DNA of 11,280 nucleotides from Limisphaerales bacterium (lineage in GTDB: Bacteria; Verrucomicrobiota; Verrucomicrobiia; Limisphaerales; UBA11358): NCBI GenBank assembly GCA_027451565.1, contig DAIDJC010000087.1:1-11280 (forward strand). The letters are read 5' to 3'. Positions 6,192 to 11,280 of this stretch are shown here, one piece after another. The translations under genes were made by a program, and so were the position numbers. Below the pieces are notes generated by a model, which saw only the letters and a program-made list of their open reading frames with translations, was not told the origin of the DNA and did no database searches. How positions within the stretch are numbered: position 1 is the first letter of the stretch; each line of letters opens with the position of its first letter.

Positions 6192-7696
6192 GGATCATCC
6201 CTTCGGGGAAACAAGGGATTGGGAGTTCCTATGCGGTGGCCCTCAGCCAAGCCTCCCCATGCGGAAAAGGACCATTGGTCTGGCTTTTGGGCGAGGCCCA
6301 ATTGGGCGTTGATTTTGCAGGCAGTTTCAGGCAGGTAGGGCCATGCCAACACCGCCAGCACGCGACAGATTTCCGCAAGATTGTACAAAACCGCATCAAG
6401 CCTTTGTGACTGGGCCGGGTCCTTGGCCAGCTTGAAAGGTGCTGTCTGGTCCACATATTGATTGGCCCGGGAAATCAGGCCCCAGATGCTGAGCAGGCCG
6501 GCTTGAAGATGGTTTTGTTTCAAGGCTTCCCCGGTTTCCTGGGTTGCCTGGATGGTCTCTGCGGCCAGTTCCATTGACACGGCCGGCACAATTCCATGCC
6601 GGTATCGCTGAAGCATGGAGAGGGATCGGTTCACCAAATTGCCCAGCCCATTGGCCAACTCGGCCCCGTAGCGTGCCTGAAATCCAGCGTCAGTCCAATT
6701 GCCGTCCGGTCCAATGTCCAACTCACGCAACACATGAAATCGCAGGGGGTCCACGCCCCATTCATCCATGATGGCGATCGGGTCCACCACGTTGCCCAGG
6801 CTCTTACTCATGCGGGTGCCATCCTTTTGCCACCAGCCGTGGACAAGAATTTGCCGGGGCAACGGCAGTTCCATGGCCTTGAGCATGATCGGCCAGTAAA
6901 CCGCATGGAACTTGATGATGTCCTTGCCAATCACATGGATATCCGCAGGCCACAACTCCAGGTCCGCATGGTGGGCGGCAATGCTGGTGTAATTAACCAA
7001 GGCATCAAACCACACGTAGGTGACAAATTCCCGGTCAAAGGGCAGGGGAATGCCCCAGTTTAAACGGGAAACAGGACGGGAAATGCAAAGGTCCTCGAGA
7101 GTGTTGTTTTTCAGGAACCCCAGCACTTCGTTGCGCCGGTGAGGGGGCGAGACAAAGTCGGGGTTTTTTTCCAGATGATCCACCAGCCATTCCTGGTGTT
7201 CCTTCAGCTTGAAATAATAATTTTCCTCCTTGAGTTCGACCACCTCGCCATAGGCGGGGTCGAAAGAGCCGTCCGGCTGGCGGTCTTTTTCGGTGAGAAA
7301 AGTCTCCTCTTTGGTGGAGTAAAACCCGGAGTAGCTTGATTTGTAAAAATGTCCGCGGTCATGGAGCTTGGAAAGAGTGGCTTGAACGTAATCCTTGTGG
7401 CGGGGCTGGGTGGTCCGCACAAAATCATCATGGGTCAATCCCAGCCTGGTGGCAAAGGTCATCCAGTCGCGCGCCAGCATGTCGCAGTAAGCCTGGGGAT
7501 CCTTCTTCTCTGCCAGGGCGGCCTGCTGCACTTTTTGCCCGTGTTCATCCAGGCCGGTGAGAAAAAAAACCTGCTGCCCCATGCTGCGGCGTGCGCGGGC
7601 TATCACGTCCGCGATGATTTTCTCGTAGGCATGCCCCAAGTGCGGCTGACCATTCACATAATCAATGGCGGTGGTGATGTAAAACCGTTTGCTCAT
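6161..7696 (-). CDS. metG: Methionyl-tRNA synthetase
   Basis: This is a class I aminoacyl-tRNA synthetase that charges tRNA-Met. Counting 511 residues from the ATG at 7696, the N-terminus is MSKRFYITTAIDYVNGQPHLGH, with the HIGH-type motif HLGH at 19-22. TGLDEHGQK (47-55), WFDALVNY (229-236) and the KMSKS-type loop RMSKS (295-299) are present. The helical anticodon-binding domain follows (about 345-480). In the connective-peptide region, where zinc-binding MetRS have Cys pairs, this protein has FYSTKEE and DPAYGEVVE, so it looks like a zinc-free type. There is no C-terminal EMAPII-like tRNA-binding domain. A TTG start 24 nt upstream is in frame but would add residues outside the conserved N-terminus. 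The 3' end overlaps the E2 gene by 31 bp in convergent orientation. Confidence 0.96.
   Translation of the reverse strand: MSKRFYITTAIDYVNGQPHLGHAYEKIIADVIARARRSMGQQVFFLTGLDEHGQKVQQAALAEKKDPQAYCDMLARDWMTFATRLGLTHDDFVRTTQPRHKDYVQATLSKLHDRGHFYKSSYSGFYSTKEETFLTEKDRQPDGSFDPAYGEVVELKEENYYFKLKEHQEWLVDHLEKNPDFVSPPHRRNEVLGFLKNNTLEDLCISRPVSRLNWGIPLPFDREFVTYVWFDALVNYTSIAAHHADLELWPADIHVIGKDIIKFHAVYWPIMLKAMELPLPRQILVHGWWQKDGTRMSKSLGNVVDPIAIMDEWGVDPLRFHVLRELDIGPDGNWTDAGFQARYGAELANGLGNLVNRSLSMLQRYRHGIVPAVSMELAAETIQATQETGEALKQNHLQAGLLSIWGLISRANQYVDQTAPFKLAKDPAQSQRLDAVLYNLAEICRVLAVLAWPYLPETACKINAQLGLAQKPDQWSFSAWGGLAEGHRIGTPNPLFPRRDDPHKSSGRSIN
6197..6219 (+). terminator. Possible stem-loop terminator just after the E2 gene
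   Basis: ATCCCTT (6197-6203) and AAGGGAT (6213-6219) form a perfect 7-bp stem with a 9-nt loop, beginning 5 nt after the E2 stop. No clear T tract follows, so intrinsic termination would be weak. The structure lies inside the 3' coding end of metG on the other strand, so it must also be compatible with the MetRS C-terminus. It could act with Rho or simply stabilise the 3' end. Confidence 0.25.
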
Positions 7697-7708
7697 GATA
7701 AAAAGGGC

Positions 7709-7737
7709 ATTCTGGATCAAGGGGCTTCACTTGGCAA
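7709..7737 (-). promoter_or_regulatory. Putative metG promoter
   Basis: On the minus strand TTGCCA (7737-7732, 5 of 6 matches to TTGACA), a 17-nt spacer and CAGAAT (7714-7709, 4 of 6 to TATAAT) form a reasonable sigma-70 promoter. It would give a leader of only about 5-6 nt before the metG ATG, consistent with the absence of a Shine-Dalgarno sequence. Confidence 0.38.
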
Positions 7738-7758
7738 TCTTGCTTGCAAAAATTGAAT
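7731..7758 (+). promoter_or_regulatory. Putative promoter of the luxE-luxC pair
   Basis: TTGGCA (7731-7736, 5 of 6), a 16-nt spacer and TTGAAT (7753-7758, 4 of 6) form a possible sigma-70 promoter facing the LuxE-type gene, with a predicted leader near 49 nt. Its -35 element overlaps that of the opposing metG promoter in the shared heptamer TTGGCAA. Confidence 0.28.
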
Positions 7759-7813
7759 GGATTGGTAGGTTGCATCTGGCTGTGGCGGAAAACCAGCCTC
7801 AAATAAACACCGC

Positions 7814-8908
7814 ATGTTTTCTAAACTGACCCAATTTGCCGGGCGCCTTGACCAAGCCATGGTTTCTGGGTTTGATTCCGAACGCTTTGACTCAATGGCG
7901 CTTGAGTTGTTTGGCCTCCAATGGGAATTGAATCCAGCCTGGCAAAAGCTCTGCCGGAGCCGGGGTGTCCACCCCCAATCGGTTTCCAATTGGAGGGAAA
8001 TACCGTGTGTGCCAACGGCGGTTTTCAAATTAATGGATTTTTCCTGCCTTCCCGAGCAGGGGCATTTGCGGGTTTTTCATTCCAGCGGCACAACAGGGCA
8101 GACACCGGGCAGGCACCGGCACTCCAGTCAATCGTTGGCCTTGTATGAACAATCCGCCTGGCTTTGGTTCAAGCACAATTGGGGCGAGGTTCAGGACATG
8201 ATTGTTCTCCTTCCTCCACCAAGCCTGGCGCCCCATTCATCCCTCGCGCACATGATCGAGACCATTCGATGTCGCGAGAATCAAACGAGTGATTGTTTCA
8301 AGGGCCATGTGGATGGCGCAGGTGTCTGGTGCGTGGATTGGGAACCGGTGATTGAGGAGCTGCAACAGGCGGCGGCCCTGGGCAAGCCGGTGGACCTTTT
8401 CGGAACAGCCTTTTTATATGTACACCTGCTCGATGAGTTGGAAACCCGAAAGCTGTCTGTTAAACTTCCCGCTGGATCGAAGGCCATGGAGACGGGTGGA
8501 TATAAAAACAGGTCCCGCGAAATGCCCAAGGCCGAACTGCACGCCTGGATGGGGCGCAGGCTCGGATTGCTCCCGGGCCAAATTATCTGCGAATATGGCA
8601 TGAGCGAACTGAGTTCGCAGGCATACGGCAGGAATGGGGATGGCTTGGAAAAGGCAGAACGGCTCCTGCGTTTGCCGCCTTGGGCAAGGGTTCGTGTCGT
8701 TTCGCCGGAGAACGGGGAGGAAGCGGCCCAGGGCGAGACGGGTCTGATCCAGGTTTTTGACCTGGCGAACGCTTTTTCCGTAATGGCGATCCAAACGGAG
8801 GATTTGGGTGTCTGGGAGGATTTGGGCTTTTGCGGATTGCACGGTTTTGAGTTGCTTGGAAGGTCCGCCAAGGCTGAACCGCGTGGTTGCTCATTGATGA
8901 CCCCATGA
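7814..8908 (+). CDS. luxE: LuxE-family acyl-protein synthetase / acyltransferase
   Basis: This 364-residue protein belongs to the LuxE group of adenylate-forming enzymes. In known lux systems LuxE activates a fatty acid with ATP and carries the acyl group on a C-terminal Cys before handing it to LuxC. Visible motifs are the phosphate-binding loop FHSSGTTG (88-95) followed by TPGRHRHS, the METGGYKNRSRE block (225-236), the A5-like YGMSELSSQAY (261-271), the acidic TED near 328-330, and the C-terminal RGCSLMTP. C359 there occupies the acyl-carrier Cys position known from LuxE. Key residues look intact, so an active enzyme is likely. The stop overlaps the next gene's ATG (ATGA), which couples it to the LuxC-family reductase. 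No luxA, luxB or luxD is adjacent. The substrate is unknown; a fatty acid or another carboxylate delivered by other enzymes is possible. No Shine-Dalgarno sequence is seen. Confidence 0.85.
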   Translation: MFSKLTQFAGRLDQAMVSGFDSERFDSMALELFGLQWELNPAWQKLCRSRGVHPQSVSNWREIPCVPTAVFKLMDFSCLPEQGHLRVFHSSGTTGQTPGRHRHSSQSLALYEQSAWLWFKHNWGEVQDMIVLLPPPSLAPHSSLAHMIETIRCRENQTSDCFKGHVDGAGVWCVDWEPVIEELQQAAALGKPVDLFGTAFLYVHLLDELETRKLSVKLPAGSKAMETGGYKNRSREMPKAELHAWMGRRLGLLPGQIICEYGMSELSSQAYGRNGDGLEKAERLLRLPPWARVRVVSPENGEEAAQGETGLIQVFDLANAFSVMAIQTEDLGVWEDLGFCGLHGFELLGRSAKAEPRGCSLMTP

Positions 8909-10293
8909 ATCTTCCGGATTTTTTCATAGCCGACCTTCCTGCGGACGCCATTGTGACTCCGGGCTTGATCAAATCCGCCTGTGAGACCTTGAAGCGAAAT
9001 CGCAAGCAGCACCTGAAGAGCCGCACCACCCAGGAAATAATCCATCTTTTATGTGAGGTGGGAAAGGAATGGCGCTCTCCCGCGAATCCATTCCGTTGTC
9101 ATGCGCTGAAACTGGACCCGGAGATGACGGGTTTTTCCCGCCCCATATTGGAACGCGGCTTGGAGGATTTTTTTGCTGGTTTCACCGTGGAAAATTGGAC
9201 CGCGTTAATCGCCCGGCAATTAGGCGAGGCCGGGTGCCTGGACGCCTTTTCTAATCAAGCTTCCAACCACACTGCAAGCCTCCCCTCTGTCGGGCCCGGG
9301 CGGTCACAAATCCTTGCCCTCGGGCCGGAGTTGATGGTTCATTTTGCGGCGGGAAACCTGCCCATTCCGGCTTTCATGGGCATTTGCCTGGGGTTGATCC
9401 TGCGCTCGGCGCAATTCATCAAGTGCTCCAGCAAGGCCTCGGTTTTGCCCAGGCTCTTTGCACACTCCATTCATGCCTTGGACCCTAAAATCGGCTCATG
9501 CATTGAAATAGGCGCATGGCCGGGTGGAGATGCGCCGCTGGAAACGCCCCTTTTGGAGGAGGCGGATTGCGTGACCATGACGGGAAGCGACGAGGCTGTG
9601 AATTCCATTCGCATGAGAATACCCGCGCGGGCGCGGTTCCTGGCCCATGGCCACCGCGTTGGTTTTGGCTACATCAGCCGGGAAATGTTGGGGGCTGGGA
9701 GTGTGAATGAAATGGTTTCACGGGTTGTGGATGACGTGACGGCCTGGGACCAAAATGGATGCTTGTCGCCCCAGGTTGTTTATGTTGAGGAGCGCGGCGA
9801 GGTGGAGTCGGATCAATTTGCAGGCCGGGTGGCGGTGGAACTTGGCCGGCGTGAGACATTTGAACCTCGTGGCCCCATCAGCCCGGAGGAATCGGCCGCC
9901 ATTGTGTCCCGACGCGCCATCGCAGAGGCTCTGGCCTCGCATCGGGCGGACGTCAAAATATGGTCCAGTCCCAAGTCAACCGCCTGGACGGTGGTTTTTG
10001 AGCATGATGTCCGTTACCAGGGCTGTCCCCTAAACCGGTTTCTCATTATCAAGCCGGTCAGCGGATTGGAGGATGTTTTCCGGGGAATGGACGTTGTGCG
10101 GCACCACATTTCCTCGGTGGGTCTGGGAGCCAGCCCCACGCGGTCGGCGGATTTGGCCCTGGCGCTAGCCCGCTGGGGCGTGCCGCGCATTTGTCCGATT
10201 GGCCGGATGCAAAAGCCCCCGCTGGACTGGTATCAGGATGGGCGCCCCACGCTGGGGGACATGGTCTCTTGGTCTGGTTTTGAACTCGAATAG
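8905..10293 (+). CDS. luxC: LuxC-family acyl-CoA (acyl-protein) reductase
   Basis: This 462-residue protein is related to LuxC, an aldehyde-dehydrogenase-fold enzyme that reduces a Cys-bound acyl group to an aldehyde with NAD(P)H. Features are the HFAAGNLPIPA segment (146-157) typical of LuxC nucleotide-binding regions, KCSSKAS (173-179), VTMTGSDEAV (223-232), the HGHRVGFG turn (248-255), and DQNGCLSPQ, which places the catalytic Cys at position 286, the same number as the studied Vibrio LuxC active-site Cys. The C-terminal part ends in PIGRMQKPPLDWYQDG, also a family feature. I chose the ATG at 8905 because it overlaps the luxE-type stop as ATGA; an in-frame TTG 18 nt earlier lies inside that gene and is less likely. 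With its partner it should form a fatty-acid reductase complex. With no luciferase beside it, the aldehyde probably serves another use. Confidence 0.88.
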   Translation: MNLPDFFIADLPADAIVTPGLIKSACETLKRNRKQHLKSRTTQEIIHLLCEVGKEWRSPANPFRCHALKLDPEMTGFSRPILERGLEDFFAGFTVENWTALIARQLGEAGCLDAFSNQASNHTASLPSVGPGRSQILALGPELMVHFAAGNLPIPAFMGICLGLILRSAQFIKCSSKASVLPRLFAHSIHALDPKIGSCIEIGAWPGGDAPLETPLLEEADCVTMTGSDEAVNSIRMRIPARARFLAHGHRVGFGYISREMLGAGSVNEMVSRVVDDVTAWDQNGCLSPQVVYVEERGEVESDQFAGRVAVELGRRETFEPRGPISPEESAAIVSRRAIAEALASHRADVKIWSSPKSTAWTVVFEHDVRYQGCPLNRFLIIKPVSGLEDVFRGMDVVRHHISSVGLGASPTRSADLALALARWGVPRICPIGRMQKPPLDWYQDGRPTLGDMVSWSGFELE

Positions 10294-10410
10294 CGCCCTT
10301 GGATTAGTGGCATGTGGATAAACCCTGCTTTAAAATGAAGAGGAATGCTGCGTCGAAACCTTTTGAAATAGGCTGAAAGGCTGCTGGAACGATCCATGGG
10401 CATCCGGCGA

Positions 10411-10419
10411 TGATTTAAT
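10411..10419 (+). promoter_or_regulatory. Extended -10-like element directly before queD
   Basis: TGATTTAAT combines a TGn extension with TTTAAT (10414-10419, 5 of 6 to TATAAT). It ends exactly 6 nt before the queD ATG. No good -35 lies 16-18 nt upstream, which the TGn extension could offset. Transcription would begin at the start codon. The 132-nt gap before queD (10294-10425) holds no gene and no other clear signal. Confidence 0.3.
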
Positions 10420-10425
10420 GAATTT

Positions 10426-10788
10426 ATGAAGATGGAATTAAGAAAATCGTTTCAGTTTGAAGCAGCACACCTTTTGCCACTGCTGCCGCCCTCCCACAAG
10501 TGCAGGCGTTTGCATGGGCACAGTTTCGGGGTGGAAATCGCGGTTCACGGGCCCTGCGACCCGGTTTTGGGCTGGGTGATGGATTATGCCGAGATCAAAC
10601 GGCGTTTCAGCCCCATTTGGGAGCGGTTGGACCATCATTATCTTAATGAAATTCCCGGCTTGGAAAACCCCACCAGTGAGAATATTGCCGCCTGGATCTG
10701 GCGCGAATTACACCAGGAACTGCCCTTGTTGACTGAGATTGTGGTTTCAGAAACCTGCACGGCCCGCGCGATTTATCGCGGCCCTTAG
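10426..10788 (+). CDS. queD: 6-carboxy-5,6,7,8-tetrahydropterin synthase (QueD/PTPS family)
   Basis: QueD converts 7,8-dihydroneopterin triphosphate to 6-carboxytetrahydropterin, an early step of 7-deazaguanine (queuosine) synthesis. The 120-residue length is normal for QueD. The zinc ligands are H15 (FEAAH), H30 and H32 (LHGHSF); the catalytic Cys is C26; the catalytic Asp/His are D69 and H70 in LDHHYLNE; PTSENIA (82-88) and the pterin-anchoring E109 in VSETCTARAIY follow. These positions are each one less than the corresponding residues of E. coli QueD. The related eukaryotic-type PTPS (tetrahydrobiopterin) is less likely, given the short length and the C-x3-HGH spacing. It stands alone: no queC, queE or queF is in the window. 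A second ATG two codons later (10432) could be the start, but neither has a Shine-Dalgarno sequence. Confidence 0.94.
   Translation: MKMELRKSFQFEAAHLLPLLPPSHKCRRLHGHSFGVEIAVHGPCDPVLGWVMDYAEIKRRFSPIWERLDHHYLNEIPGLENPTSENIAAWIWRELHQELPLLTEIVVSETCTARAIYRGP
10767..10780 (+). repeat. Perfect GC-rich inverted repeat at the 3' end of queD
   Basis: CGCGAT, TT, ATCGCG is a perfect 6-bp dyad within the last codons of queD. A flanking GGC/GCC pair (10761-10763 and 10781-10783) could extend it after a bulge. A very short loop and no following T run make it a poor intrinsic terminator, although no better one follows queD in 10789-10898. Confidence 0.3.
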
Positions 10789-10898
10789 CCCGGATATTTC
10801 ATAGTGTGTTGAAATTTTGAGTGACGAAAGCAAATTCCAACCAATAGGGATGGGGCTTTTCTTTGGTTTTCGTTGGAGCAGCGTCGGGCCACAGTGTG

Positions 10899-11117
10899 TC
10901 AGCTTTTGGCGGCACGTTGCCGGGCCTGGAGCGGGGCGGTTATTTTCCTGACCAAATGCAATTCCCCCCGGTCCAAGAGTTCCCAGGACACTTCTTCCCC
11001 CGGTTCCAAGCCGATGGCTGCCGCCAAGGGTAGCGGAAAATAAACGTAGAGTTTTGGGGTCTGCCCTTTGGGCCGGATGGCCTGTACTTTTAACGAATAT
11101 TTTATTTGATTTTCCAT
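10899..11117 (-). CDS. Small AbrB/MazE/SpoVT-like DNA-binding protein
   Basis: This 72-residue basic protein has the swapped-hairpin AbrB-type pattern: LYVYFPLPLAAAIGLEPGEEVSWE (residues 23-46), then LLDRGELHLVRK, matching the family's v.iP..la..lgl..Gd.v...v...g.l.l arrangement. Such domains are transition-state regulators or antitoxins. Here the gene lies 25 bp from, and divergent to, an IS1380-type transposase gene, with a palindrome in the gap. A role in regulating itself and the transposase is plausible but inferred. No toxin partner is visible. The C-terminal tail (QARQRAAKS) is basic and probably disordered. The 110 bases between queD and this gene hold nothing I can assign beyond loose CCAAC/GTTGG repeats. 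Confidence 0.7.
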   Translation of the reverse strand: MENQIKYSLKVQAIRPKGQTPKLYVYFPLPLAAAIGLEPGEEVSWELLDRGELHLVRKITAPLQARQRAAKS

Positions 11118-11118
11118 A

Positions 11119-11136
11119 TCTAGTCAATAGACTAGA
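11119..11136. promoter_or_regulatory. Palindromic operator-like site between AbrB-like and transposase genes
   Basis: TCTAGTC (11119-11125) and GACTAGA (11130-11136) form a perfect 7-bp inverted repeat with a 4-nt centre. It fills most of the 25-bp gap between the two divergent start codons, so a protein bound here would affect both genes. Binding by the adjacent AbrB-like protein is an inference. Confidence 0.45.
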
Positions 11137-11142
11137 CTCCTG

Positions 11143-11280
11143 ATGACCGCCAAGCAAGCGCTTTTTTTTGACGACCTGGGCTCCCGCCAAGTGCAAGCGG
11201 ATTTTTCCGGAGGCACGCTCTCCAGCGATGGCGGTGTGCTCCTGCTGCGCCAAGCCGACGCGGCGCTGGGATTGACCCAG
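11143..11280 (+). CDS. IS1380-family transposase, N-terminal fragment (runs off the window)
   Basis: The first 46 residues are visible. The stretch from VQADFSGGTLSSDGG to LLLRQADAALGLT matches the conserved N-terminus of IS1380-family DDE transposases (FxGGxLSSDGGxLLLRxxDxxLGL). The catalytic DDE residues would lie beyond the right edge, so activity cannot be judged. The ATG at 11143 has no Shine-Dalgarno sequence; CTCCTG precedes it. The open frame is intact as far as seen. Confidence 0.85.
   Translation, partial: MTAKQALFFDDLGSRQVQADFSGGTLSSDGGVLLLRQADAALGLTQ

Larger units (their letters stand above)
10899..11280. mobile_element. Left part of an IS1380-family element (boundary unknown)
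   Basis: The transposase start at 11143 shows that an IS1380-type element enters the window from the right. I could not identify its terminal inverted repeat or target duplication, so the left end may lie anywhere from about 10789 to 11142. Placing it at 10899 assumes that the AbrB-like gene belongs to the element, which its tight divergent arrangement suggests but does not prove. Confidence 0.4.

Noticed and set aside
7697..7720. TTG start extending metG by eight residues
   Set aside because: MSKRFYITTAIDYVNG is a normal MetRS N-terminus; the extension adds nothing conserved and covers the putative -10 element.
2841..7758. Shared 9-mer AAATTGAAT upstream of E1 alpha (2841-2849) and luxE (7750-7758)
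   Set aside because: It occurs at different distances from the start codons and is AT-rich, so it may be a chance -10-like similarity; two instances are too few to call a motif.
8887..8904. TTG start extending the luxC-type protein by six residues
   Set aside because: The ATG at 8905 forms an ATGA overlap with the preceding stop, the usual coupled arrangement, and the extra residues are not part of the family's conserved N-terminus.
8281..9045. 254-codon open frame on the minus strand across the luxE-luxC junction
   Set aside because: It is Ser/Pro/Lys-rich sequence opposite two conserved coding regions, with no domain visible.
10308..10328. Sigma-54-like TGGCAT...TGC before queD
   Set aside because: The spacing between the GG and GC dinucleotides does not fit the strict 10-nt rule of -24/-12 promoters.
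10837..10876. CCAAC / GTTGG repeats considered as an IS end or terminator
   Set aside because: The arms are only 5 bp with a 30-nt separation, and internal pairing is imperfect. No matching terminal sequence or T run was found.
1..11280. CRISPR arrays, tRNA or rRNA genes, prophage genes, tandem repeats
   Set aside because: I looked for regularly spaced repeats, cloverleaf-like segments and rRNA-like stretches and saw none.

Overview
The window reads as a chromosomal segment of a GC-moderate (about 55-60 % by eye) bacterium, most likely from the Verrucomicrobiota or a neighbouring PVC lineage. This assignment is an inference from the combination of genes: a large cytosolic hybrid histidine kinase, a compact zinc-free-looking MetRS, a LuxC/LuxE pair without luciferase, and an IS1380-type transposase beside a small AbrB-like gene. 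No rRNA, tRNA or other direct taxonomic marker is present. Genes are tightly packed and almost none has a recognisable Shine-Dalgarno sequence.

Layout, left to right. (1) 1-2761, minus strand: an 825-residue hybrid histidine kinase (degenerate N-terminal receiver, HisKA, HATPase, degenerate receiver, canonical receiver, HPt) followed through an ATGA overlap by a response regulator cut by the window edge. (2) 2762-2889: a divergent control region with a LacI/GalR-type operator-like dyad, a second abutting inverted repeat, and promoter-like elements in both directions. (3) 2890-6191, plus strand: a 2-oxoacid dehydrogenase operon, E1 alpha, E1 beta and lipoyl E2, most likely pyruvate dehydrogenase. 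No E3 (dihydrolipoamide dehydrogenase) gene is in the window. (4) 6161-7696, minus strand: metG, whose 3' end overlaps that of the E2 gene by 31 bp in convergent orientation. (5) 7814-10293, plus strand: a LuxE-family acyl-protein synthetase and a LuxC-family acyl-CoA reductase coupled by ATGA. Both acyl-carrying cysteines are present, and no luciferase or LuxD thioesterase lies beside them. (6) 10426-10788, plus strand: queD (6-carboxytetrahydropterin synthase, queuosine/7-deazaguanine pathway). (7) 10899-11280: a small AbrB-like gene on the minus strand, divergent from the start of an IS1380-family transposase that runs off the window. A 7-bp-arm palindrome lies in the 25-bp gap between them.

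How the parts work together: E1 alpha, E1 beta and E2 would form one oxidative-decarboxylation complex producing an acyl-CoA, using an E3 encoded elsewhere. LuxE and LuxC would form an ATP- and NAD(P)H-dependent acid reductase that makes a fatty or other long-chain aldehyde. The kinase and regulator form a phosphorelay. The remaining genes are housekeeping (metG, queD) or mobile. The least expected content is the luciferase-free LuxCE pair. A second recurring signal is TANNNT/TTTAAT hexamers exactly 6 nt before the start codons of three promoter-proximal genes, which suggests leaderless transcription. Positions without a gene are all shorter than 135 bases.
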